From the NCBI GenBank assembly GCA_031272845.1, contig JAISTA010000093.1, positions 1 through 5,327 on the forward strand: a stretch of DNA of 5,327 nt. The letters run 5' to 3'. Source of the stretch: Oscillospiraceae bacterium. GTDB lineage: Bacteria; Bacillota; Clostridia; Oscillospirales; Oscillospiraceae. Position 1 is the first letter of the stretch, and every line of letters begins with the position of its first letter. Both the position numbers and the translations under genes were made by a program. Shown piece after piece: positions 1 through 5,037 of the stretch. The notes beneath the pieces are model-generated. The model did no database searches and was not told the DNA's origin. It saw only the letters and a list, made by a program, of their open reading frames with translations.

Positions 1-78
1 TTTCGTTCCCGCCTCCAGTTCTGCATCGCAAAGAACACCACCCGCGCGATAAAGTAAAAGCCCTCCCGCGCACAAAAA
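1..78. other. Window edge, no firm gene
   Basis: Plus frame 1 reads 18 codons from the window edge to a TAA at 55-57 (ends ...NTTRAIK), which could be the last residues of a gene converging on the terminator at 79-118. The opposite strand is also open across this stretch, with an ATG at 24-26 but no convincing ribosome binding site. With so little sequence neither reading can be preferred, so no coding region is called. Confidence 0.2.
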
Positions 79-118
79 AAGCCCGGGTCCGGCGGAGCAA
101 TCCGCCGGACCCGGGCTT
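74..118 (-). terminator. Rho-independent terminator of the YtxH-like gene
   Basis: A perfect 18-bp inverted repeat (arms 79-96 and 101-118, AAGCCCGGGTCCGGCGGA and its complement) closes on a 4-base GCAA loop. Read on the minus strand the stem runs into seven T residues (A-tract 74-80 on the plus strand), the classic intrinsic terminator form. It lies 10 bases past the stop codon of the 129-302 gene. On the plus strand the stem is followed only by TTAATCTATG, so it is a weaker terminator in that direction, although it could still serve a gene ending near 57. Confidence 0.93.
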
Positions 119-128
119 AATCTATGCT

Positions 129-302
129 TTAGTGCAAAAGTCCTACGATCCCGTCCACTACGCTTGAGGCGGTGTGGATGCAGCGGTTTATTGTGCGCTT
201 TGTGTCCTTTGATTTCGGCGTGACCGCAAAGCCAATCGCAGCTCCTGCGGCAAGTCCGATGACCATACCGCGCAGCAGGTTCGATTTATTATCGGTAAAC
301 AT
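129..302 (-). CDS. YtxH-like small protein (57 aa)
   Basis: The 57-codon gene runs from ATG (300-302) to TAA (129-131) and is preceded by AAAGGA six bases upstream, with GGAGG just before that. The protein starts MFTDNKSNLLRGMVIG and has a glycine/alanine-rich hydrophobic segment at about residues 11-27 (GMVIGLAAGAAIGFAV). TPKSKDTKR follows directly at 28-36. This layout (short N-terminus, GxxxG-type hydrophobic stretch, then a P-K-S/G-K-x-x-R motif) is the signature of the YtxH family, small stress- or envelope-associated Firmicute proteins of unknown biochemical role. The family match is by motif and layout only. The gene follows the flippase gene on the same strand with a 92-base gap and ends at a strong terminator, so it may be the last gene of that transcript. 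An AT-rich patch with a 10-bp palindrome (319-328, CGTATATACG) lies just upstream and might hold its own promoter, but I could not fit good -35/-10 boxes. Confidence 0.8.
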   Translation of the reverse strand: MFTDNKSNLLRGMVIGLAAGAAIGFAVTPKSKDTKRTINRCIHTASSVVDGIVGLLH

Positions 303-394
303 AGTTTATCCTTTCCTCCGTATATACGAATAGTTTAATAGCATAAGGGCGGAGGTCTTTGCGCTGCGGAAACCGCATTCGCACCGGCGCTCTG

Positions 395-1810
395 TCAAAT
401 GTCAGCCGCCGCCGCTCCGCCTTTAATGCTTTTAGTATACCCCGCGCTTTTGGTTTTATTTAACCGTTTGACTACAAAATACAGCTTGCCGATTGAAAGA
501 ATAAAGTTGAATATCTCCGTAAAGAAAATCATAAATACGTAGCCCGAAATGCCGAAGCGCGGCAGCAGCCACCACACGAGCACCAGCGAGATGACCGAAT
601 CCGCGATATTTACCCCCATCGCGTAAACCTGAAGACCCAGCCCGCGCAGCATTCCGTCTGTCACGCCGTCGAGATACATAATCGGCACGAGCCACGCGAT
701 TTGGCGGATAAGCCGCGCAACATCCGGCGTTTTGTACACGGATTTGCCAAGAAATTCCGAGCAGGCCATTATGGCCGTCATTATAATCACCGAAAAAACA
801 AAGCAGTACAGCAGCGTTTTCTTGATGAGCTTCTTTATTTTTGTGTAATCTCCGCGCGTTTCAGCGTCCGTCAGCTCCGGAACCATCATCTCGGCGAGCG
901 CGTAAAACAGCGCTGACGGAAACATCAGCACCGGAAAGACCATCCCCGAAATCATTCCGTAGGAGGCGAGCGCTCCCTCTGACGACTGGCCGAATTTCTT
1001 CAGTCCGCGCGGTATAAGCAGGTGCTGAAGCGTCGTGAGCGCGGTTCTTGCGTAGGCGGACAGCGCGAGCGGAACCGCAATGCCGAACATTTCGCGCGTA
1101 ACGCCCTCCGTCGAGCCCTTTGCGGATGAAATCTGCCGCCTGTCGAACCGATACAGGATATAATACAGGAAAAACGATATTATCTCGCCTGTCACGCCGC
1201 CGAAAACGATAATCGCACAGGCGTATTCAAGGTCGTGGCTGGCGGCGTTTGTCAGCGCCGCGAAAATAACCGCGATTCGTATAAACTGCTCAATAATCGC
1301 GACGACAGACTGCTTTAGCACGCGCGTAACAGCCGTGAAATACCCCTGGATGACCGACGAGAGCGAAAAGCACGGCAGAGACAGCGCGAGTATGCGCAGA
1401 GACAGAACAGTCCGCGCGTCTCCGATTGCCCTTGTGCCGATGGCGGGCGCGAAAAAAAACAAAAGCGCGCCTGCCGCGCTGCCGCAGACAACCGAATATA
1501 TCAGGCACTTTTTCATCGCGAAGTAAACGCCGCGCCCGCTTTCCTTGCCCAGCTGCATTGCGACAAGGCGCGTTGCGGCAAAGCGAATCCCCGAAATCGC
1601 GACGGTTGCGGCGAGCGCCGACACGGACATAACCAGCTGAAACAGCCCGATTCCCGAAGCGCCGATTCTGCGCGTCAGCCAGACCTCAAAAACCATGCCG
1701 ATTGCGCGCATGAAAAGACTTGTCGCGGTCAGCAGGGCTGTGTTTTTGAGCAGGGCGCGCAGGCGGCGCGAGTCCGTCCCGAGTCTGGGCGGTGCGTTTT
1801 TGTTTAGCAT
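395..1810 (-). CDS. SpoVB/MurJ-family lipid flippase (MOP superfamily)
   Basis: This is a 471-residue polytopic membrane protein of the MVF/SpoVB group (MurJ, SpoVB, YkvU-like), which flip undecaprenyl-linked precursors across the cytoplasmic membrane. SpoVB proper is needed for spore cortex synthesis in Bacillus. Hydrophobic segments recur over the whole length, consistent with 12-14 helices. Landmarks are RRIGASGIGLFQ near 47-58, QGYFTAV...EQFIRI at 155-179, the long FPSALFYALAEMMVPELTDAETRGD-like block (297-321) typical of SpoVB relatives, and DGMLRGLGLQ at 385-394. The C-terminus is a basic tail. The length is slightly below the roughly 510-520 residues of MurJ and SpoVB. The start is uncertain: ATG at 1808-1810 or GTG at 1844-1846 (483 residues). 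Neither has a Shine-Dalgarno sequence. The ATG is preferred because the extra 12 residues (MNLLACGNIYSY) do not look like the family N-terminus. No terminator follows the stop, so read-through into the YtxH-like gene is likely. Whether it acts in sporulation or in another polysaccharide pathway cannot be told from sequence. Confidence 0.9.
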   Translation of the reverse strand: MLNKNAPPRLGTDSRRLRALLKNTALLTATSLFMRAIGMVFEVWLTRRIGASGIGLFQLVMSVSALAATVAISGIRFAATRLVAMQLGKESGRGVYFAMKKCLIYSVVCGSAAGALLFFFAPAIGTRAIGDARTVLSLRILALSLPCFSLSSVIQGYFTAVTRVLKQSVVAIIEQFIRIAVIFAALTNAASHDLEYACAIIVFGGVTGEIISFFLYYILYRFDRRQISSAKGSTEGVTREMFGIAVPLALSAYARTALTTLQHLLIPRGLKKFGQSSEGALASYGMISGMVFPVLMFPSALFYALAEMMVPELTDAETRGDYTKIKKLIKKTLLYCFVFSVIIMTAIMACSEFLGKSVYKTPDVARLIRQIAWLVPIMYLDGVTDGMLRGLGLQVYAMGVNIADSVISLVLVWWLLPRFGISGYVFMIFFTEIFNFILSIGKLYFVVKRLNKTKSAGYTKSIKGGAAAADI

Positions 1811-1815
1811 ATATG

Positions 1816-1844
1816 AATATATGTTGCCGCAAGCAAGAAGATTC
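1816..1844 (-). promoter_or_regulatory. Candidate sigma-E-like promoter of the flippase gene
   Basis: On the minus strand, GAATCTT (1838-1844) and CATATATT (1816-1823) are separated by 14 bases. Each differs at one position from the Bacillus sigma-E consensus elements (KMATATT and CATACANT), and the spacing is the expected one. spoVB is a known sigma-E-type mother-cell gene in Bacillus. The predicted transcript start, about seven bases further on, falls at or next to the ATG at 1810, so the message would be leaderless. That is unusual and is either a genuine oddity or a sign that the match is chance. The -10 lies in a short AT palindrome (1808-1823). Confidence 0.33.
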
Positions 1845-1913
1845 ACTGCGGCACAGTAAAAACGCGAAACTGAGGCCGGAGACGGGACTCGTCAAAGAAA
1901 AACTTATTTTCAG

Positions 1914-1993
1914 CAAGCGTCAAACAAGCGCAATGCTAATAATAATTATCAATTTTTGCATACAAAATCAGGTTGCGGACGATGAGCGCTTGT
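1914..1993. repeat. CAAGCG motif: two direct copies and one inverted copy
   Basis: CAAGCG occurs at 1914-1919 and 1925-1930, exactly 11 bp apart (one helical turn). It occurs again in inverted form inside the spacer of the plus-strand promoter. The second and third copies share eight bases: ACAAGCGC at 1924-1931 and GCGCTTGT at 1986-1993. The arrangement in a divergent intergenic region resembles operator half-sites for a DNA-binding regulator, but no regulator gene is present in the window and the motif is not one I recognise. Confidence 0.35.
1937..1951. promoter_or_regulatory. Fur/PerR-type 7-1-7 operator candidate
   Basis: Read on the minus strand this is TGATAATTATTATTA, which matches the Bacillus Fur box TGATAATnATTATCA at 13 of 14 defined positions, and the PerR box TTATAATnATTATAA at 12 of 14. 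It sits 21 bases upstream of the -35 of the plus-strand promoter and over 120 bases upstream of the flippase start. An AT-rich palindrome in this position could also arise by chance or as an UP-like element. Confidence 0.35.
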
Positions 1994-2001
1994 AGTATAA
2001 T
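1973..2001 (+). promoter_or_regulatory. Sigma-A-type promoter of the 141-residue protein gene
   Basis: TTGCGG (1973-1978) and a consensus TATAAT (1996-2001) are separated by 17 bases. The expected transcript start is near 2008, giving a leader of about 97 bases before the ATG at 2105. The AT-rich stretch at 1937-1969 could act as an upstream element. The perfect -10 and ideal spacing make this the best promoter in the window. Confidence 0.72.
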
Positions 2002-2056
2002 GAAAGCGTACATAACAGAATAAAGGTTATTGAAACCTGTCAGCAAACGGTGGCCT

Positions 2057-2076
2057 CGGCGCCCGCCGCTGCGCCG
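2057..2076 (+). other. GC-rich stem-loop in the mRNA leader
   Basis: CGGCGC (2057-2062) pairs with GCGCCG (2071-2076) around an 8-base loop, and ends 11 bases before the AGGAG ribosome binding site (2088-2092). A smaller AGGTT/AACCT hairpin (2024-2038) lies near the transcript start. The surrounding 2050-2080 segment is much more GC-rich than the AT-rich promoter beside it. The stem could modulate translation, but no known riboswitch pattern is recognised. Confidence 0.35.
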
Positions 2077-2104
2077 GCTGCGTATTCAGGAGATGGTGCT
2101 TCAT

Positions 2105-2530
2105 ATGAATGAAAACGATAAAATCTCAACCAAACCAAACAAGCAAAAGCTTTTTCGGCGAATTGCGGCGGCGTGTATCATCTGCGCGATTGCGGCTAAC
2201 GCGCTGATGCTTTGCGTGTGGCTTGACGAACGGGATAAATACTCACATGGCTGGCGCGATTTTTACAACTACGGCGAATTGCCTGAGCAGGGTATTCCGT
2301 ACGGCGGAGAGGGCTACTACTATAAGCCTTATTTTACGGTGCGCATACCCGCAAAGCCCTATTTTGCAGACGAGACTGCGGACGAAATGTTTGACATACT
2401 GATAAGCGAGCCGAATACGGAAAGCTATTTTCTTCACAGAGAAACGACACTGGTCGTAATTGCAAGCGTAGGCACGCTGTTCTGGCTGTCGGGGCTGGCG
2501 CTGTATGCTGCCGTAAAGCGCAAAGCATAA
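2105..2530 (+). CDS. Unrecognised protein with two predicted membrane segments (141 aa)
   Basis: I do not recognise this family. The basic N-terminus (MNENDKISTKPNKQKLFRR) is followed by a hydrophobic segment at about residues 19-40. A tyrosine- and proline-rich loop follows at 41-112, with YNYGELPEQGIPYGGEGYYY at 55-72, then KPYFTVRIPAKPYFADE to about 90. A second hydrophobic segment spans about 113-136 and the tail is KRKA. The positive-inside rule puts both ends in the cytoplasm and the loop outside. The ATG at 2105-2107 is chosen because AGGAG at 2088-2092 precedes it. The frame is open back to a TTG at 2030, but that would place the ribosome binding site inside the gene and add an arginine-rich, non-hydrophobic stretch. 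The gene is single, with its own promoter and terminator, divergent from the flippase gene and convergent with the SLH gene. Codon use resembles the neighbours. The hydrophobic/loop/hydrophobic plan recalls small envelope accessory proteins, but no function is assigned. Confidence 0.78.
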   Translation: MNENDKISTKPNKQKLFRRIAAACIICAIAANALMLCVWLDERDKYSHGWRDFYNYGELPEQGIPYGGEGYYYKPYFTVRIPAKPYFADETADEMFDILISEPNTESYFLHRETTLVVIASVGTLFWLSGLALYAAVKRKA

Positions 2531-2554
2531 CCGTTTCAAGGGTTCGGTAAAATC

Positions 2555-2590
2555 ACAAAACCGGGAGAAGCGATTTCCTCCCGGTTTTGT
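2555..2590. terminator. Bidirectional terminator between convergent genes
   Basis: A perfect 13-bp inverted repeat (ACAAAACCGGGAG at 2555-2567 and its complement at 2578-2590) surrounds a 10-base loop. Each side of the stem reads CCGG followed by TTTTGT, so both strands present a GC stem running into T residues. It starts 24 bases after the stop of the plus-strand gene and also lies downstream of the minus-strand SLH gene. Confidence 0.88.
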
Positions 2591-2600
2591 CTTGACCGTG

Positions 2601-2621
2601 TTCGCCCGTCAGGCGAATTTT
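2601..2621 (+). terminator. Second small hairpin with T-tract
   Basis: TTCGCC (2601-2606) and GGCGAA (2612-2617) form a 6-bp stem on a 5-base loop, followed on the plus strand by TTTT (2618-2621). It probably acts as a backup terminator for plus-strand transcripts. On the minus strand the stem is followed by CACGG and would not terminate. Confidence 0.45.
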
Positions 2622-2623
2622 GT

Positions 2624-2663
2624 GCGCGGCGGCGGCAGGCGTGTGCGTCTTCCGCCGCCGCGC
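2624..2663 (-). terminator. GC-only stem-loop after the SLH gene
   Basis: A perfect 12-bp stem (GCGCGGCGGCGG at 2624-2635 with CCGCCGCCGCGC at 2652-2663) encloses a 16-base loop, starting 18 bases past the TAG of the SLH gene. The following minus-strand sequence, ACAAAATTCG, is a poor T-tract. This is more likely an mRNA 3'-end stabiliser or pause hairpin, with real termination at the 2555-2590 element. Confidence 0.5.
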
Positions 2664-2681
2664 GTTTGTTCTGCTGGATTA

Positions 2682-4598
2682 CTACTGCGCGTCCGCTATC
2701 AGCGCGAATTGGTGCAGCATGGACGCTACCTCGGCGCGGCTTGCCCCGCCGGTCGGGTCAAACGTGCCGTCAGGGCGGCCGCTGATTATTTTTGCCCTGT
2801 AGATTGTCTCGACCGCCGCCTTTGCGTAGGCCGCGATGCCCGCCTGATCCGCAAACGCCGCGTACGGGCGCAGAACCGGCAGCGACACGCCGCGGTACGC
2901 CGCGTATTTTGACAGAATCAGCACGAAGTCCTGCCGTGAAACCTCACGGTCGGGCGCGTACTTATTGTCTCCGATTCCGCTGACAATTCCGATTTCCCCG
3001 GCCCAGGCTACGGCCTTTGCGTACCACGCGTCCGCCGAAACGTCTGTAAAGGAGGTCTTCTTCGCCGGCTCCGGCGTACCCTCGTAGTTCCAAAGCACCG
3101 TTACGAGCATTGCGCGGGACATTTTCGCCCCGGGATCAAAGCTTGTCGCTGAAATGCCGCTGAAAATACGGTGCTCATAGATGAATTTGATGCTGTTGTA
3201 ATACCACGCGTCTGCCGCAACGTCTGCAAACGGATTCCAGCCCGGACGCGCGGGGTAGGTTTTGTTCTCAAAAACAACGTGCGGCGCAAGATTGACCGAA
3301 CCTGAAATTACTGTCATCACGGAGGTTACATATTGGCCAACCCCGATTTCAATAACGTCGATTTTGCCGTCCGCCGGTTCCGTTATCTCAACATCCTTGC
3401 CTAAAGTAATCTTCTTTGCGTTCGTTGTGTTTAAGCAAAAGAGCGCGCTGCCCGGACCGGTCTCGTCTCCCACCTCAACGCGCCCGCCGTAGCTGAGGTT
3501 AACCGTAAGGCTGCCGTAATAGGCGGCGAGTCCGTGCTGAACGCGGACATCGCTCTTTCCCTCAATCAGGATGTCTCCGTCAAAGTTTATAATAATAGAA
3601 TAAATGCCGCCGCCCCTGCTGCCCTTTGCGCTGACAGCGCTGTCGGCAATATTAAGGCCGCCCGCGCTCCCAATACCCGCGCCCTCTCCTTCTACATTAA
3701 CGGCGCTGTCCTTTATGTTTAACCCCTCGCCTGCGCTTATTCCCGAATCGTCTCCGGCAATATTTATAACGCTGTTTTTGATTTCCATAGCAGTATCAGA
3801 ATAAATACTCGCTTCAATTCCGGTTGCTGTTATGAGGCTGTCTGTTATCGCGGCCGAGCCGTCGCTATACACATAGTCTCCGAAGTAAAACGTATCAGTG
3901 GCTCCCGGGCCGTACAGCGTGATTGTGCTGCTCTTTATCGTCAGGTTTTGGTTAGGCTCTCCGTCGCGGTCTATAGCCGCGACCTCCTCACTACAGCTAT
4001 CGCCGTCAAGCGATTTTATGTCAATTTTCGCGTTTTGAACTGTTAAGTCTGCGTCATAGGTTTCGACATACGCCGCAGTGAGCGTTGCGCCGCTCTTGCC
4101 TGTTCCCTCAACCGTAAGATCGACATAATATCCGCCGACCCCAACGACAGTGACGTTTGCGCTGTATTTCAGCGTCGCTGATTCGGGCGTGTCGGAATAA
4201 AAATAGACATCGTACAGGTTTCCCGTAACCGTAAGGGTTTTAGAGGCGGCGTTCCAGCTCCAGCCCGCACCCTGCGCCGCCGCGCCGGTTGCGTCAAACG
4301 GGATCTCGACGCCGGATCCGTATGTTTCGGAAATCCAGATTGTCTTGACAGGCGCGGGGTCTGAAAGCGGACCGGCTTCCGGCGGTATCGCCGCTGCAAT
4401 GTCCGGGTTCCGCGCCTCGCGGTTGCCGGAGCCGGCGGGCTTTTGCGTCTGCCCGGCCTCCGCAAGCGTCTGCCAGAAGCTGTCAGCCGCCGGCTCCGCC
4501 GCAAAAACGGAAGCGGGCAGCATAACCGCAAGCATAACGGCGGCCAAAAGCGCGGCAATACCGCGAAAGGCGCGTTTTTCGGAAAAAATCTTGTGCAT
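2682..4598 (-). CDS. Secreted beta-helix-like protein with three C-terminal SLH domains (638 aa)
   Basis: This is an exported cell-wall-bound protein. Residues 1-33 form a signal peptide (basic MHKIFSEKRAFR, hydrophobic GIAALLAAVMLAVMLP core, likely cleavage VFA/AEP). An Ala/Pro-rich linker runs to about 85. Residues 86-190 (VKTIW..., GWSWNAASKTLTVTG) resemble the beta-rich 'carbohydrate-binding domain' region common in Firmicute surface proteins. Five 22-23-residue rungs at 242-352 suggest a right-handed beta-helix. Three SLH domains follow: about 455-505 (FADVAADAWYYNSIKFIYEHRIFSG), 517-567 (FTDVSADAWY) and 582-632 (FADQAGIAAYAKAA). SLH domains bind pyruvylated secondary wall polysaccharide. 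The usual TRAE motif reads SRAM, SRQD and SRAE in order, so only the third is near canonical. The ATG at 4596-4598 follows AAGGAG by 8 bases. The gene stands alone on its strand, and its substrate or ligand is unknown. No catalytic motif is visible. Confidence 0.93.
   Translation of the reverse strand: MHKIFSEKRAFRGIAALLAAVMLAVMLPASVFAAEPAADSFWQTLAEAGQTQKPAGSGNREARNPDIAAAIPPEAGPLSDPAPVKTIWISETYGSGVEIPFDATGAAAQGAGWSWNAASKTLTVTGNLYDVYFYSDTPESATLKYSANVTVVGVGGYYVDLTVEGTGKSGATLTAAYVETYDADLTVQNAKIDIKSLDGDSCSEEVAAIDRDGEPNQNLTIKSSTITLYGPGATDTFYFGDYVYSDGSAAITDSLITATGIEASIYSDTAMEIKNSVINIAGDDSGISAGEGLNIKDSAVNVEGEGAGIGSAGGLNIADSAVSAKGSRGGGIYSIIINFDGDILIEGKSDVRVQHGLAAYYGSLTVNLSYGGRVEVGDETGPGSALFCLNTTNAKKITLGKDVEITEPADGKIDVIEIGVGQYVTSVMTVISGSVNLAPHVVFENKTYPARPGWNPFADVAADAWYYNSIKFIYEHRIFSGISATSFDPGAKMSRAMLVTVLWNYEGTPEPAKKTSFTDVSADAWYAKAVAWAGEIGIVSGIGDNKYAPDREVSRQDFVLILSKYAAYRGVSLPVLRPYAAFADQAGIAAYAKAAVETIYRAKIISGRPDGTFDPTGGASRAEVASMLHQFALIADAQ
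3543..3875 (-). repeat. Five 22-23-residue tandem rungs (beta-helix)
   Basis: Within the SLH protein, repeats start at residues 242, 264, 286, 308 and 331. The pattern is roughly hydrophobic-I-Y/S-S-x-G-x-x-x-I-x-D-S-x-V-x-x-x-G: for example SIYSDTAMEIKNSVINIAG, GISAGEGLNIKDSAVNVEG and GIGSAGGLNIADSAVSAKG. The third and fourth copies are the most alike. Regular I and V spacing with Gly/Asn/Asp turns is what a parallel beta-helix shows. This is inference from pattern, not a profile match. Confidence 0.65.
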
Positions 4599-4606
4599 AA
4601 TAATGT

Positions 4607-4612
4607 CTCCTT
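4607..4612 (-). promoter_or_regulatory. Ribosome binding site of the SLH gene
   Basis: AAGGAG on the minus strand lies 8 bases before the ATG at 4598. It fixes the start codon and places the signal peptide at the extreme N-terminus, as expected. Confidence 0.9.
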
Positions 4613-4627
4613 AATATGTTAGGGTGG

Positions 4628-4656
4628 TGAATACCAATATTATTTATTCATTGCAA
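4628..4656 (-). promoter_or_regulatory. Weak candidate promoter of the SLH gene
   Basis: TTGCAA (4651-4656) and TATTCA (4628-4633) are 17 bases apart on the minus strand, within an AT-rich stretch (4632-4662). The match is 4/6 and 3/6, so this is only a candidate. An alternative -10, TAATAT, lies in the same stretch but lacks a good -35. Confidence 0.3.
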
Positions 4657-4773
4657 CATAAAAGGAAACGGAATGCAAGGGGTGACGGTGTTTTTTTAAC
4701 GAGGAGGGGGGGCGGCGGTGTGAGTGTTCTTTTAAACATACAACTATCGGCGGGAACAAAAAGTTCTCTGTTT

Positions 4774-4802
4774 GGGTGCGGGGTGCGGGGTTTGAAATTG
4801 GG
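4774..4802 (+). repeat. G-rich short tandem repeat, possible G-quadruplex
   Basis: GGGTGCG is repeated twice and followed by GGGG (4774-4790), then after nine bases another GGG (4800-4802). This gives four G-runs with loops of 3, 3 and 9 bases, a relaxed G-quadruplex pattern. It is about 120 bases upstream of the candidate SLH promoter. Whether it folds or matters is unknown. Confidence 0.4.
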
Positions 4803-4894
4803 ACTCGGCTGCTCTTCTATGCGAAGCTAGAACGCCTGCGCGGCGGGCGGTTACTTTTTCCGCTTCGCCGGACATCGTCCCCAAAAAGGGGCGA

Positions 4895-4924
4895 CTTCTT
4901 TTAGAAAGAAGCAAATCTTTTTTT
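4895..4924 (+). terminator. Weak hairpin with T-tract
   Basis: CTTCTTT (4895-4901) pairs with AAAGAAG (4905-4911) around a 3-base loop. CAAATC and then seven T residues (4918-4924) follow. The stem is AT-rich and the T-tract is offset by six bases, so terminator activity is doubtful. No plus-strand gene upstream would need it. Confidence 0.2.
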
Positions 4925-5037
4925 ATGCCGGGCAGACGGGTTAGCTGCAAGCAGGTGTGTGCCCACGCCGCGAGAAGTGCGGTGGTCGCGGCGAATGCTT
5001 CAGCACCGCCGCACACAGGGGCGACGCCTGTGCGGCG

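Larger units (their letters stand above)
4620..5037. other. Structured non-coding stretch, no convincing gene
   Basis: Open frames here are short, arginine- or proline-rich and lack ribosome binding sites. What the stretch holds instead is a run of local inverted repeats: GGGAAC/GTTCTC with an AAAAA loop (4752-4768), CCCC/GGGG with an AAAAA loop (4879-4891), CTTCTTT/AAAGAAG (4895-4911) followed by a T-tract at 4918-4924, GCCGCGA/TCGCGGC (4967-4992), and CGCCGCACA/TGTGCGGCG (5007-5037). There are also G-rich runs at 4701-4720 and 4774-4802. The texture resembles dispersed intergenic repeat elements, but only one copy is in view. No tRNA or known ncRNA is recognised. Confidence 0.5.

Noticed and set aside
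365..377. TGCGG/CCGCA hairpin after the flippase stop as a terminator
   Set aside because: The stem is only 5 bp with a 3-base loop and no T-tract follows it on the minus strand.
2030..2104. N-terminal extension of the plus-strand gene from a TTG start
   Set aside because: The added 25 residues are arginine-rich, the TTG has only a weak AAAGG four bases upstream, and the strong AGGAG would fall inside the gene. ATG 2105 fits better.
2592..2912. Plus-strand open frame of 106 codons
   Set aside because: It lies antisense to the 3' end of the SLH gene, is arginine-rich and has no ribosome binding site, so it is a shadow of the GC-rich coding strand.
4169..4558. Minus-strand 129-codon frame inside the SLH gene
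   Set aside because: It is an Arg/Pro-rich alternative frame of the signal-peptide and linker region, fully inside a well-supported gene.
4744..5016. Minus-strand 90-codon frame
   Set aside because: It runs through several hairpins, has no ribosome binding site and shows no recognisable protein features.
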